From: Hoeflea sp. 108
GTDB taxonomy: Bacteria; Pseudomonadota; Alphaproteobacteria; Rhizobiales; Rhizobiaceae
Assembly (NCBI RefSeq): GCF_000372965.1
Contig: NZ_KB890024.1
Span: 4,986,304-5,050,303 of the forward strand
DNA length: 64,000 nucleotides
Direction: 5' to 3'
The translations under genes were made by a program, and so were the position numbers. This document shows, in pieces, positions 17,955 to 26,741 of the stretch; the stretch's first letter is position 1; each line of letters begins with the position of its first letter. The notes beneath the pieces are model-generated. The model had not been told where the DNA came from. It worked only from the letters and a program-made list of their open reading frames with translations, and did no database searches.

Positions 17955-19535
17955 TCACTTCTTCTTGCCGAGGCCGGGCAGGCCGCCGCCGAGGCCCGGA
18001 AGCTTCATGCCGCCAGGCAGGCCGGGAAGACCGCCGCCGAGACCCGGCATGCCACCGGGAAGGCCTTTGAGACCCTGGCCGAGACCGGCTGCCTCAGCCT
18101 GCTTCTTCAGCGCCTCGAGCTGCTTGGGGTCCATCTTGGAAAGGTCAGGCATGCCGCCGCCGGGCATCATGCCGCCGAGGCCCATCTTGGAGGCCAGGCC
18201 GCCCATCATGCCGCGCATGAGGCCGCCGCCTTTGCCCTTGCCGCCCATCGCCTTCATCATGTCGGCCATCTGGCGATGCATCTTGAGCAGCTTGTTGATC
18301 TCGGCCGCATCGGTGCCGGAACCGGCGGCGATGCGCTTCTTGCGCGAATGCTTGAGCACGTCGGGATTGGCGCGCTCGGCCTTGGTCATCGACGAGATGA
18401 TGGCGAGCTGGCGGCCGAACATCTTGTCGTCGAGGCCGGCCGCGGCCATCTGGTCCTTCATCTTGCCCATGCCGGGAATCATGCCCATGATGCCGCCCAT
18501 GCCGCCCATCTTCTGCATCTGGCCAAGCTGGTCGGCGAGGTCGTTCAGGTCGAACTTGCCCGACTGCATCTTCTTGGCCATCGCCGCGGCCTTTTCCGCG
18601 TCGATGGTTTCGGCAGCCTTCTCGACCAGCGAAACGATGTCGCCCATGCCGAGGATGCGGTCGGCGATGCGCTTGGGATAGAACTCCTCCAGCGCATCCA
18701 TCTTTTCGCCGACACCGATCAGCTTGATCGGCTTGCCGGTGACGGCGCGCATCGAAAGGGCGGCACCGCCACGGCCGTCGCCGTCCATGCGGGTCAGCAC
18801 CAGGCCGGTGATGCCGACGCGGTCGTCGAAACTCTTGGCGAGGTTGACGGCGTCCTGACCGGTCAGCGAGTCGGCCACGAGCAGGATTTCGTGCGGGTCC
18901 GACACCTTGCGGATGTCGGCCATCTCGACCATCAGCGGCTCATCGATATGGGTGCGGCCGGCGGTGTCGAGGATGACGATGTCATGGCCGCCGAGCTTGG
19001 CCGCCTGGACGGCGCGCTTGGCGATGTCGACCGGCGACTGGCCGGCAATAACAGGCAGCGTCGCCACCTTGGTCTGCTCGCCGAGCTGGCGCAGCTGCTC
19101 CTGGGCGGCCGGGCGACGCGTGTCGAGCGAGGCCATCAGGACCTTCTTGCCCTGGCGCTCGGTCATCCGCTTGGCGATCTTGGCGGTGGTCGTCGTCTTG
19201 CCCGAGCCCTGAAGGCCGACCATCATGATGACGACGGGGGCCGGCGCGTTGAGGTCGATGGCAACGCCTTCGGCGCCGAGCATCTCGACCAGCTCGTCAT
19301 GGACGATCTTGACGACCATCTGCCCGGGCTTGATCGACTTCAGAACCGCGGCACCCACGGCCTTCTCGCGCACCCGGTCGGTGAACGAACGGACGACCTC
19401 GAGCGCGACGTCGGCTTCGAGCAGGGCGCGACGGACCTCGCGCAGAGCGGCCGTAACATCGGCCTCCGACAGCGCGCCACGGCCAGTGAGGCCGTTCAGG
19501 ATCGATCCAAGCCGCTCTTGCAGCGATTCAAACAT
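17955..19535 (-). CDS. ffh: Signal recognition particle protein Ffh
   Basis: The 526-residue GTPase of the signal recognition particle, which binds 4.5S RNA and nascent signal sequences and docks at FtsY. The N domain, GTPase P-loop GLQGSGKTT (residues 107-115), DTAGR and the Met-rich M domain with SRKKRIAAGSG are present. The C-terminal ~90 residues are a low-complexity Gly/Met/Pro/Leu tail with repeated GLPGLGGG-type units, longer than in E. coli. The start at 19535 matches the family N-terminus MFESLQERLG. It begins the ffh-chorismate mutase-rpsP unit. Confidence 0.97.
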   Translation of the reverse strand: MFESLQERLGSILNGLTGRGALSEADVTAALREVRRALLEADVALEVVRSFTDRVREKAVGAAVLKSIKPGQMVVKIVHDELVEMLGAEGVAIDLNAPAPVVIMMVGLQGSGKTTTTAKIAKRMTERQGKKVLMASLDTRRPAAQEQLRQLGEQTKVATLPVIAGQSPVDIAKRAVQAAKLGGHDIVILDTAGRTHIDEPLMVEMADIRKVSDPHEILLVADSLTGQDAVNLAKSFDDRVGITGLVLTRMDGDGRGGAALSMRAVTGKPIKLIGVGEKMDALEEFYPKRIADRILGMGDIVSLVEKAAETIDAEKAAAMAKKMQSGKFDLNDLADQLGQMQKMGGMGGIMGMIPGMGKMKDQMAAAGLDDKMFGRQLAIISSMTKAERANPDVLKHSRKKRIAAGSGTDAAEINKLLKMHRQMADMMKAMGGKGKGGGLMRGMMGGLASKMGLGGMMPGGGMPDLSKMDPKQLEALKKQAEAAGLGQGLKGLPGGMPGLGGGLPGLPGGMKLPGLGGGLPGLGKKK

Positions 19536-19621
19536 TCGACTTTCCCTTTCCCGGACACACATGCGTTGGCCGAGAAGTAATGCCTCCGCGCCCAAGCGCC
19601 AAACCATTCATGCGGCCAAAA

Positions 19622-19658
19622 CCAAAAAGCACCCGGGGGCGCATCGCGCTGCCGGGTG
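19622..19658 (-). terminator. Possible terminator downstream of the glycosyltransferase gene
   Basis: CACCCGG and CCGGGTG flank a GC-rich loop and are followed on the minus strand by CTTTTTGG. It lies about 140 bp past the stop of the minus-strand glycosyltransferase gene and before ffh. The stem is short, hence low confidence. Confidence 0.35.
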
Positions 19659-19800
19659 TTGGCCTCCGGGATCGTTTGACAACCTCTGGGGTGTCCCGGT
19701 CGGCCGCTAGGAGTGGAACTCTTCGCGGAATTTCGAGGGCTGTAGACAGGAAAATGGCCGGGGAGTCAAGCTTTGCCACCACTTTTGCGCCGCGCCGGCG

Positions 19801-20742
19801 TCACGGCAGACGCTCGCCGTCGAGGATACGGGCATAGAGATCGAGATAGCCATGCGCGGTCCTGGCAATGGAGAAACGTTCGGCCGCCACCTCGCGGCAA
19901 CGCGCCGGTGCCAGCGCCGACACATCATCGAGGGCTGCGGCAAACTCTTTGTCCGTCTCGAACAGCCGCCCCGTCTCCGGATCGACGATCTCAGGCATCG
20001 CCCCGCGGGGTGTCGCCAGCACCGGCGTACCGCACAGCATCGCCTCGACCGGTGCCATGCCAAAGGGCTCCTCCCAGGCGATCGGGTTTAGGAAGGCACG
20101 CGCTTGGCCGAGCAAAGCGAGCTTCTCGTCGCCATCGACGATGCCGTGGAAATGATAGCGCGGCGAAAGGCTCTTGAAGAAGACGAGGTCGCGGCGCACC
20201 TGGCTGCGCGTCAGCAGCATCCAGCGCGCGCCTCCGGCTATGTCCAGGCCAAAATCGTATTTCCGCGCGAGCCCCACCGCGCGGTTCAGGTTCTTGCTTG
20301 CCCGCGCTATGCCGGCAAGGAAAAGCAGCCGGTCGTTCTTGCCTGCGGACAGGCGGTACTCATCGACGGGAAAGCCGTTGAAGACGAAGCTCTGCCGGCC
20401 ATGATTCCGGGCATGGCTGGCGCTGACGAAGCTCCAGTTGCCGTCGCTGTCGGCAAGGCTCCCCCCCACCGCATGCATGGTGTTGAGGGTGGGCAGCGGA
20501 AGCTCGAGATGCGGCCCATGACAATGGACGAGTTGCGTATCCGCCGGAATGGCCTCGCGGATTTGCTGCTCGGTCGAGGCCTGCCGCAACTCGAAGGAGG
20601 CAGGGCCGGTGACATGGCCGGCAACGACCACGACCTGATGGTCGCGCCGCATCAGCTCCCTGGCCAGCCACTCGACCTGCCGTTGGGTGCCGCCATAGCC
20701 CCTGCAAGGGACCGCACCCGATACGATCAGTGCAATTCGCAA
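19801..20742 (-). CDS. Glycosyltransferase family 4 protein
   Basis: A 313-residue GT-B glycosyltransferase. The N-terminal acceptor domain begins RIALIVSGAVPCRGYGGTQRQVEWLARELMRR (core GYGGTQRQVEWLA), and the donor domain carries the E-x7-E-like EEPFGMAPVEAMLCGTPVLAT, whose core is EPFGMAPVEA, binding the nucleotide sugar. It probably acts on a cell-surface glycan; donor and acceptor are unknown. The start codon is TTG at 20742, supported by GGGGATAAG upstream and the position of the family N-terminus. No polysaccharide operon is adjacent. Confidence 0.88.
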   Translation of the reverse strand: MRIALIVSGAVPCRGYGGTQRQVEWLARELMRRDHQVVVVAGHVTGPASFELRQASTEQQIREAIPADTQLVHCHGPHLELPLPTLNTMHAVGGSLADSDGNWSFVSASHARNHGRQSFVFNGFPVDEYRLSAGKNDRLLFLAGIARASKNLNRAVGLARKYDFGLDIAGGARWMLLTRSQVRRDLVFFKSLSPRYHFHGIVDGDEKLALLGQARAFLNPIAWEEPFGMAPVEAMLCGTPVLATPRGAMPEIVDPETGRLFETDKEFAAALDDVSALAPARCREVAAERFSIARTAHGYLDLYARILDGERLP

Positions 20743-20918
20743 GACTTATCCCCATACGATCTCGGCGCATATCACCAGTTATATAAGACTTCACTCAATT
20801 ATCGTTTGCGACACCTTGCGCGAAACCCGTTAATCACTCCAGAATAGTGTTCATATGATAGTGTTTTACGAAACGACCCACCAAGCAATTTTGAATTACT
20901 TTCAAGCAGCTTGTTCAG

Positions 20919-22646
20919 ATGCGCAAACGACATACGCGAGGCGTTCCTCAACCTGATGCGGCTGGCGAGGCCACGCCGTCATTGGCCGGCTTTGTTGAGA
21001 ACATCGAGTTCGCCCTGGTGGTCATCGACGCCGACGGCAAGATCACCTTCGTCAACAAAACGGCCGAAAGGATGTTCGGTTACGACTACGACGAGATGAT
21101 CGGCCAGACGCTCGACCTGATCATTCCGCCACGGCTGCGCGGCGCCCACGAAGCCGGGGTGGCCAAGGTCGGTTCCGGCAAGCGCTCGAAGCTGAGCGGC
21201 AAGACAGTCGAAGTGACGGCGCAGCGGCGCGACGGCAACGAATTCCCGATTGAGCTGTCGCTGTCGGTCTGGAACGGCCCCCATGGCGTGGCCATGGGCG
21301 GGCTGATCCGCGATATCTCCGATCGCCGCCAGCGCGACATCAGGTTGCACAGGCTCGCCCACCAGGATGCGCTGACGGGCCTGCCCAATCGCTTCCAGTT
21401 CGACATGCGCCTTGAGGAAGCGCTCGAGATCGGCGAGCAGACTGCCGTGCTCTTGATCGATCTCGACGGCTTCAGAAGGATCAACGACACGCTGGGCCAT
21501 GCCACCGGCGACACGCTGCTTCAGGCGCTTGCCGTGCGGCTGCCCGCTGCCGTCGAGGCCGATGCCATGGTGGCCCGGCTTGGCAGCGACGAATTTGCCG
21601 TGCTCCTGCGTCGCATCGACGACCCGGCGACGGCCGCGGCTGCGGCCCGTGCCTTGCTGCAGTCCTTCGACAAGCCCTTCGGCATCGGCGATCACCTTTT
21701 GAAGCTCGGCGTCAGCATCGGCGGCGCGGTCGGCCCGCGCGACGGCGGCGACCTCGAGGAGCTGCTGGCCAGCGCCGATCTCGCCCTCTACCGGGCGCGC
21801 CAGCGCGGCTCCAGCTACTGCATGTTCGAGCCGTCCATGCTCAACGCGGTGGCGGTGCGGCGGGCGCTTCAGGACGAGCTGCTGCGGGCCATAGGCGCCG
21901 GCGAGTTCACGCTTCATTACCAGCCTCAGGTGTGCCTCAACTCGGGCAGGGTGGTCGGCGCCGAAGCGCTGCTGCGCTGGAACCATCCGACACGCGGCCT
22001 GCTCGAGCCCGCCGACTTCCTGGCTGTACTCGAAACCCATTCCGGCGCGCTGACGGTCGGCAACTGGATCCTCGACGAGGCCTGCCGGCAATCGGCTGTC
22101 TGGCGCGCCGAGGGCCTGCCGGCACTGCGCATGGCAGTCAATCTGTTCGCCGTGCAGGTCAACGCCGGCAACCTGGCCGAAACGGTGATGGCAGCGCTCG
22201 AGCGGCATCGCCTGCCGTCCCGCGCCCTCGAACTCGAGATCACCGAGACCATCGCCCTCGACAATGAAGAGCGCACGCTCGCACCTTTCCGCGAACTCGC
22301 GACGGCCGGCGTCGGCCTCGCCTTTGACGATTTCGGCACCGGACACGCGGCGCTCAGCACCATCAAGCGGTTTCCGCTGACCGTGCTCAAGATCGACCGC
22401 AGCTTCGTGCGTGACCTGCTCAACGAACCCCGGGACGCCGCGATCGTGCGCGCCGTGCTCGGCATGGCCAACGACATGGCGATGACCGTCGTCGCTGAAG
22501 GCATCGAGACGTTGGCCCACGAGGCCGTGCTCCTTGGCATGGGCTGCCGCATCGGCCAAGGCTATCTCTATTCGAAGGCCATTCCGGCCGATGATTTCGC
22601 TGCCCTGGTCAAGCGCCGCGAAAATAGCGTGCCGAGAGACAGCTGA
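20919..22646 (+). CDS. PAS-GGDEF(degenerate)-EAL protein, probable c-di-GMP phosphodiesterase
   Basis: A 575-residue protein with a PAS domain (about 20-135; FVNKTAERMFGYDYDEMIGQ region), a GGDEF domain whose signature is GSDEF instead of GGDEF and which lacks the RxxD inhibitory site, and an EAL domain with intact catalytic features (AEALLRW, EITET, FDDFGTG, KIDRSF, VAEGIET). The expected net activity is therefore c-di-GMP hydrolysis, with the cyclase domain perhaps acting as a GTP sensor; this is inference from the motifs. The ribosome-binding site is weak. It contrasts with the first GGDEF/EAL protein of the window, where both sites look intact. Confidence 0.9.
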   Translation: MRKRHTRGVPQPDAAGEATPSLAGFVENIEFALVVIDADGKITFVNKTAERMFGYDYDEMIGQTLDLIIPPRLRGAHEAGVAKVGSGKRSKLSGKTVEVTAQRRDGNEFPIELSLSVWNGPHGVAMGGLIRDISDRRQRDIRLHRLAHQDALTGLPNRFQFDMRLEEALEIGEQTAVLLIDLDGFRRINDTLGHATGDTLLQALAVRLPAAVEADAMVARLGSDEFAVLLRRIDDPATAAAAARALLQSFDKPFGIGDHLLKLGVSIGGAVGPRDGGDLEELLASADLALYRARQRGSSYCMFEPSMLNAVAVRRALQDELLRAIGAGEFTLHYQPQVCLNSGRVVGAEALLRWNHPTRGLLEPADFLAVLETHSGALTVGNWILDEACRQSAVWRAEGLPALRMAVNLFAVQVNAGNLAETVMAALERHRLPSRALELEITETIALDNEERTLAPFRELATAGVGLAFDDFGTGHAALSTIKRFPLTVLKIDRSFVRDLLNEPRDAAIVRAVLGMANDMAMTVVAEGIETLAHEAVLLGMGCRIGQGYLYSKAIPADDFAALVKRRENSVPRDS

Positions 22647-22772
22647 CCGCGGTTTTCCGTACAATTCGGGGCTGGCGGGTATAAAATCCCAAGGCAGCGG
22701 GCTGCATCGGCCACCGGCGCGGCACTACGGCACACCTGGAAGCCGCGGCCTGCCCACACCAGGGAGGTTGCG

Positions 22773-23477
22773 ATGCCGGAAATGGTGAAGACCGAGCTGC
22801 TCCAGCCCGGGGCGCTGACGCCCATGACCTCGACCGAGATCGTCAACACGATGGCGCACTATCATCGCGCCGAAATGGCGAGGATGGCCGGCTGGCGCGA
22901 CCGCATCGACCGCACCAGCAACTGGGCGATCACGGTAGTCGCCGCGATGCTGTCGGTGTCCCTGTCGACGCCGAGCGCTCATCACGGCGTGCTGCTGTTT
23001 GCCATGCTGCTCGTCTTCCTCCTGCTATGGATCGAAGCGCGCCGCTATCGCTTCTTCGACGTCTACCGTTCACGGGTGCGCACCTTCGAACGCTATTATT
23101 TCGCGCCGATCTTCTCGCCGCTTGCCGGAGATACCGTCAACTGGCGGCAGATGCTGGCCGAAAGCCTCCGCGATCCGCAGTTCCGCATCTCCTACGCTGA
23201 CGCCTTCTCGCGCCGGCTGAGACGCAACTACATCTGGATGTTCCTGATCCTGCTGCTCGCATGGGTGCTCAAGATCACGACCCCGACGCTGCAAAGCCAT
23301 GGCAGTGCCGACCTCGTGTCGTCGCTCTGGGACCTGGCCGCCAACGCCAGCCTCGGACCGTTGCCGGGTTGGCTGGTCGTCCTTGTCGTGACAGCCTTCT
23401 ATCTCTGGCTGCTTCGCGCTTCGCTGCGCCCGGCCGACGATGCGACCGAAGGCAATCTCAGCAAGGTCCATGTGTGA
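22773..23477 (+). CDS. DUF2270 integral membrane protein
   Basis: A 234-residue protein of the DUF2270 family, recognised by the N-terminal MAHYHRAEMARMAGWRDRIDRTSNWA stretch (core HYHRAEMARMAGWRDR) and the central RRYRFFDVYRSRVRTFERYYF (core YRSRVRTFERYYF). Two hydrophobic helices lie near residues 50-90 and two more near 150-215. Its function is unknown. GGGAGG lies 5 bases before the ATG. It follows the EAL gene on the same strand with a 126-bp gap, so co-transcription is possible but not required. Confidence 0.82.
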   Translation: MPEMVKTELLQPGALTPMTSTEIVNTMAHYHRAEMARMAGWRDRIDRTSNWAITVVAAMLSVSLSTPSAHHGVLLFAMLLVFLLLWIEARRYRFFDVYRSRVRTFERYYFAPIFSPLAGDTVNWRQMLAESLRDPQFRISYADAFSRRLRRNYIWMFLILLLAWVLKITTPTLQSHGSADLVSSLWDLAANASLGPLPGWLVVLVVTAFYLWLLRASLRPADDATEGNLSKVHV

Positions 23478-23515
23478 GCACCGCCGGGCGTCAAGCCCGG
23501 CGATCTCGCCAAGGA

Positions 23516-24127
23516 TTAACGCACCACATAGACGATGCGGCGGCTGGACGGCTCGACCAGCACCGGCTGGCCGTTCACATAGACGTAGCGATACTCGTAG
23601 TCGGGGATTTCGGTCAGATCCACCGTATCGGGCAGGCTCCCCCCAACGACAACCTCGCCGTCCAGATAGACAGGCTCGATCCGGTGGCTGGTTACGTAGC
23701 TGCGCACCTCGCCAGGCGGCTCTATCGCCGGTCCGGCAACGCCGGCAATGATGGCGCCGGTCGTGTCATCGATGACCACGTCACCGGCACCGCCAGCGGC
23801 CGTCGGATCGACCACGACCACGTCGGAACCTGCAGGGCGCTGAGACAAAACGATGTCCTGACCACCGAAATCGCCAACAAGATAGTCGGCATAGACCCAG
23901 CCCTCACCGCCGGAATCTGATATCGAGCACCACTTGCTGTTTTCGAGGCAGCCACGCAGCACCGTTGACTGGCCGGCATCGATCACGCCGATGACGGGAT
24001 ATTGCGGCCCGGGGCCGGCGCGCACGTTCAAATCGGTGGCGGCGGAAACGGCGGTCTCCGCAAAAGAGGGGACGGAGAAGGCGAGAAGTGCCCCCGCGAC
24101 AGCGGGTAGCAGCAAGGTGGGTTTCAT
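23516..24127 (-). CDS. Secreted SH3-domain, DUF1236-containing protein
   Basis: A 203-residue exported protein: cleavable signal peptide (residues 1-23, ending SFAE), a bacterial SH3 domain (about 28-90; TDLNVRAGPGPQYPVIG, GCLENSKWCSI, GWVYADYL) and a C-terminal DUF1236 region (SYVTSHRIEPVYLDGEVVVG, core IEPVYLDGEV). Such proteins sit in the periplasm or envelope and the SH3 part may bind peptidoglycan. The start at 24127 has AAGGAG upstream; the frame remains open to 24412 because it runs into an old GMC-oxidoreductase remnant. Two Cys in the SH3 domain could form a disulfide. Confidence 0.85.
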   Translation of the reverse strand: MKPTLLLPAVAGALLAFSVPSFAETAVSAATDLNVRAGPGPQYPVIGVIDAGQSTVLRGCLENSKWCSISDSGGEGWVYADYLVGDFGGQDIVLSQRPAGSDVVVVDPTAAGGAGDVVIDDTTGAIIAGVAGPAIEPPGEVRSYVTSHRIEPVYLDGEVVVGGSLPDTVDLTEIPDYEYRYVYVNGQPVLVEPSSRRIVYVVR

Positions 24128-24229
24128 CTTTTCGCTCCTTTTCTTGGTCCCCCAGGAGCAGGGAACGAGACCCGTTAGCATCCGTTCCGGCCAAAATGCC
24201 GACGTTCCGCTCACAAATTGTTCCGGCCT

Positions 24230-24388
24230 TTCACTGCAGCCAGTCGGGCCGGCCTGTGCAGGATGGCCTGCCCCAACCCCACGTCCCCCGCCTCCGGCAC
24301 CCTGAGGTTGAACAAACTCGGGCATAGCTCTTTGCAGTCGAAAGACCCGGGAACCCGCACCGACGATCACAACATCGGCATCTTCCAT
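24230..24388 (-). pseudogene. Decayed 5' fragment of a GMC-type FAD oxidoreductase
   Basis: On the minus strand an ATG at 24388 with a nearby GGGG starts MEDADVVIVGAGS, a typical GMC/choline-dehydrogenase FAD-binding N-terminus. The expected continuation is lost, but after a frame change NLRVPEAGD appears, echoing the family VLVLEAGG motif at the right distance. The rest of the ~530-residue enzyme is missing. The flanks (24128-24229 and 24389-24555) show no other gene. Confidence 0.45.
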
Positions 24389-24555
24389 GGTTTTTCCCCG
24401 CTCTCGCCACATTCACCGCTTGATCGTGTGCGAGTTTTTTGCCACCAGCCATTGCAAGACAGTGGGGACGTAAACGCCTTCTTAACGATGACAAGAGAGC
24501 GTGCGGCTGGCAACTTCCCTCCCAAGGGCATTGATTCAGGCATCAGGAGTACGGC

Positions 24556-25374
24556 ATGGCAATACTTGCCAAGGTGAAGACTTTTGCTGCGGCCTCCGCC
24601 ATGCTGGCGGTGACGGCTGGCGGCGCATACGCTGCCCAGTGCGGCAACAACTCAGGCGGCTTCGAGGCCTGGAAGGCTTCGTTTGCGAAGGAAGCCGCAG
24701 CCAACGGCATCAGCGGCAGGGCGCTCGACGCTTTGTCCGATACGACCTATGCCACCAAGACGATCTACGCCGACCGCAACCAGAAAAGCTTCAAGCTCTC
24801 GCTCGACCAGTTCATGGCCAAGCGCGGCGGCAAGACCATCGCTTCGAAGGGCAAGGTGCTGAAGAAGCAGAACGCCGCACTCTTCCAGAGCATCGAGCAG
24901 CGCTACGGCGTTCCGGCGGGCCCGCTGATCGCGATCTGGGGCATGGAAACCGGTTTCGGCGCCTATATGGGCAATCAGCACACGCTGTCGGCCGTGGCGA
25001 CGCTCGCCTATGACTGCCGCCGCTCGGACTATTTCACCGACCAGCTCTACGCAGCCCTCAAGCTGGTCCAGTCGGGCACGCTGGCGACCAACGCCGTCGG
25101 CGCGGCCCATGGCGAAATCGGCCAGACTCAGTTCCTGCCTGTCAACGTGCTGAAGTACGGCGCCGACGGCGACGGCAACGGCAAGATCGACATGGTCCGC
25201 TCCAAGGCCGACGCGCTGGCTTCAACCGCCAACTTCCTGCGCGGCCATGGCTGGCAGCCAGGCGCTGGCTACCAGCCCGGCCAGGCCAATTTCGCCGCAC
25301 TCCAGGGCTGGAACGCGGCCAGCGTCTACCAGCAGGCCATCGCCATCATCGGCGCCGAGATTGACGGAAACTAA
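24556..25374 (+). CDS. Lytic murein transglycosylase, MltB-like (SLT_2 family)
   Basis: A 272-residue periplasmic enzyme that cleaves peptidoglycan glycan strands with formation of 1,6-anhydro-muramic ends. A signal peptide covers residues 1-27 (ending AYAA). The catalytic Glu is Glu131 in GMETGFG, followed by the family motifs GEIGQTQFLPVNVLKYG (core GQTQFLP) and DALASTANFLRGHGW. It is shorter than E. coli MltB and has no lipobox, so it is probably soluble. AGGAG precedes the ATG. A strong terminator follows 80 bp after the stop, so it is probably monocistronic. Confidence 0.92.
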   Translation: MAILAKVKTFAAASAMLAVTAGGAYAAQCGNNSGGFEAWKASFAKEAAANGISGRALDALSDTTYATKTIYADRNQKSFKLSLDQFMAKRGGKTIASKGKVLKKQNAALFQSIEQRYGVPAGPLIAIWGMETGFGAYMGNQHTLSAVATLAYDCRRSDYFTDQLYAALKLVQSGTLATNAVGAAHGEIGQTQFLPVNVLKYGADGDGNGKIDMVRSKADALASTANFLRGHGWQPGAGYQPGQANFAALQGWNAASVYQQAIAIIGAEIDGN

Positions 25375-25453
25375 AGCCCGCAGACCTGACACGACCCTGT
25401 CAGGAGACATTTCCGGAGCACTGGCAAAGCCAGGACCTCGGACGCAGAATGAC

Positions 25454-25482
25454 AAAAGCCCGGTGCCTGCACCGGGCTTTTT
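25454..25482 (+). terminator. Rho-independent terminator after the lytic transglycosylase
   Basis: AAAGCCCGGTGC and GCACCGGGCTTT form a perfect 12-bp stem around CT, ending in TTTTT. The next gene starts only about 20 bp downstream. Confidence 0.9.
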
Positions 25483-25504
25483 CGATGCGGACGAGGATTT
25501 TTTC

Positions 25505-26023
25505 ATGAACAGCCTGAGCGGCCTGCCCGCCGATCTCTCGCCCTTCGGCAATGTCGAAGGTTATGCCCACTACCCCAAATCAGTGACCCCGGGCCTGCCG
25601 GCGACATCTGGCGGCGGCCTGCTGAAATGGTACGACATCGCAGAGCGCGACACGCCGGTGACGCGCGATACCGACGCGCTCGCCCGCCGCTTCCTCGCAG
25701 CCGAAACGGCGACCGGCCGCCTCGACCTCAAGGGTGAGCTCGGCTTCGTCATCCTGCACCGCTGCGGCGGCGACTTCCATTTCCTGCTGGTGAGCTCGTG
25801 GCGCAATGCCAACGAGATGTGGGAAACCGTCTATGCCAAGACGGCCAACGCACCCGATTTTTCGCTGTTTCCGCTGCCCGGGCCGCATCGAGCCACGTTC
25901 TGCGTCTGGGAACTGGCCGCGGTCAACCACGAACGGCTGGCATTCAGCAGTTATCTATTCTCGGCGCGCGATGAGGTGGCCAAGCGGACATATCTCCGGG
26001 ATATGTATGAAGGCGGAGCGTGA
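25505..26023 (+). CDS. Conserved hypothetical protein, unknown function
   Basis: A 172-residue soluble protein that I cannot place in a named family. It is rich in aromatic residues (HFLLVSSWRNANEMWETVYAK, core SWRNANEMWETV; FCVWELAAVNHERLAF) and has codon use like its neighbours, so it looks like a real gene. The start at 25505 (GAGGAT upstream) is chosen because the upstream open frame crosses the terminator of the previous gene. There is no signal peptide or membrane helix. Neighbours give no functional clue. Confidence 0.7.
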   Translation: MNSLSGLPADLSPFGNVEGYAHYPKSVTPGLPATSGGGLLKWYDIAERDTPVTRDTDALARRFLAAETATGRLDLKGELGFVILHRCGGDFHFLLVSSWRNANEMWETVYAKTANAPDFSLFPLPGPHRATFCVWELAAVNHERLAFSSYLFSARDEVAKRTYLRDMYEGGA

Positions 26024-26086
26024 ATGAGACGAGGCAATGAGCCCCGCCCTCACCAGCGCGCCCACGTCAACCAATCGCGCTATGAC

Positions 26087-26572
26087 CTAGGTGCAGGTGC
26101 GGATTGTGCCGACCTTCACAAGCTGCTGCCATTTCGGACCCAGCGTCTCCCGCGCAGAAACCGCATCCGAAGCACCGCTTTCACCCTCGCGGAACATCTT
26201 TATGGCAAACGACTGCTGATATCCGCCTGAGACGATTGTTGGTCCAGGGATATATTGTGTATTTCCGTGATAGGTTGCCCTGTTGCCATAGATCATGGCA
26301 GTGCCACTGGTTTGGTAGCTTCCGGGCATCTGCGTCACCTGAACGTCGCTCGATGCAGCCGAGTCGAAGATGATGTAACGGTCAAAGCCAGCTTTGAGAG
26401 TTTCGATCGCTGCCTGCTTTTGCGCAACGTTTGCCGCACCAGCACCACCGCACATCGCCTCAGCTGATGTCTGCACGATAGCGGTGCTAGATGATGTCTT
26501 GATGGTGTTGCTAGATGCGCAAGACGCCAAAATTAGACATGAAAACGCGCATATACTATTCTTGCTGATCAT
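26087..26572 (-). CDS. Small lipoprotein, unknown function
   Basis: A 161-residue protein with a type II signal peptide: hydrophobic residues 6-15 and lipobox LAS-C18. The mature part is Ser/Thr/Ala-rich with the segments FDRYIIFDSAASSDVQVTQMPG and PTIVSGGYQQSFAIKMFREGE (core QQSFAIKMFREG). It resembles the CC0125/CC1285-type lipoproteins of alphaproteobacteria, but I am unsure. Base composition is visibly more A/T-rich than the flanks, which may mean recent acquisition. It is an isolated gene with no operon partner. Confidence 0.65.
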   Translation of the reverse strand: MISKNSICAFSCLILASCASSNTIKTSSSTAIVQTSAEAMCGGAGAANVAQKQAAIETLKAGFDRYIIFDSAASSDVQVTQMPGSYQTSGTAMIYGNRATYHGNTQYIPGPTIVSGGYQQSFAIKMFREGESGASDAVSARETLGPKWQQLVKVGTIRTCT

Positions 26573-26741
26573 CTGGAATTCATCCCCCTCAATGTTTCCA
26601 TTGAGGCTTTCCGTGAATTCGATGTCAACTTCGCGTCTTTTGGATCAACAGCGCTTTTTGGTGATGCGCTTTCCTGTACGGGAATTACATTATCAACATC
26701 ACATCTTCTGGGCACGCTACCCGTCGGCCAAGGAGGCGGGT
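26573..26741. other. AT-richer intergenic stretch
   Basis: Upstream region of the lipoprotein gene. It probably carries that gene's promoter. No other feature is recognised before the palindromic repeat begins. Confidence 0.4.

Noticed and set aside
14473..19580. Very long plus-strand open frames (14473-16929 and 16992-19580) opposite the GGDEF/EAL, rpsP, chorismate mutase and ffh genes
   Set aside because: They are antisense shadows caused by high GC; their translations are His/Arg/Ala/Gln-rich without family motifs, while the minus-strand genes are clear.
19600..19740. Hairpin-rich region upstream of ffh considered as the 4.5S SRP RNA
   Set aside because: The conserved SRP RNA tip (GGAAGG-type loop with AGCAGCC) is absent on both strands.
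23483..23501. Hairpin GCCGGGC-gtcaa-GCCCGGC between the DUF2270 and SH3-protein genes considered as a terminator
   Set aside because: The 7-bp stem has no T-run on either side.
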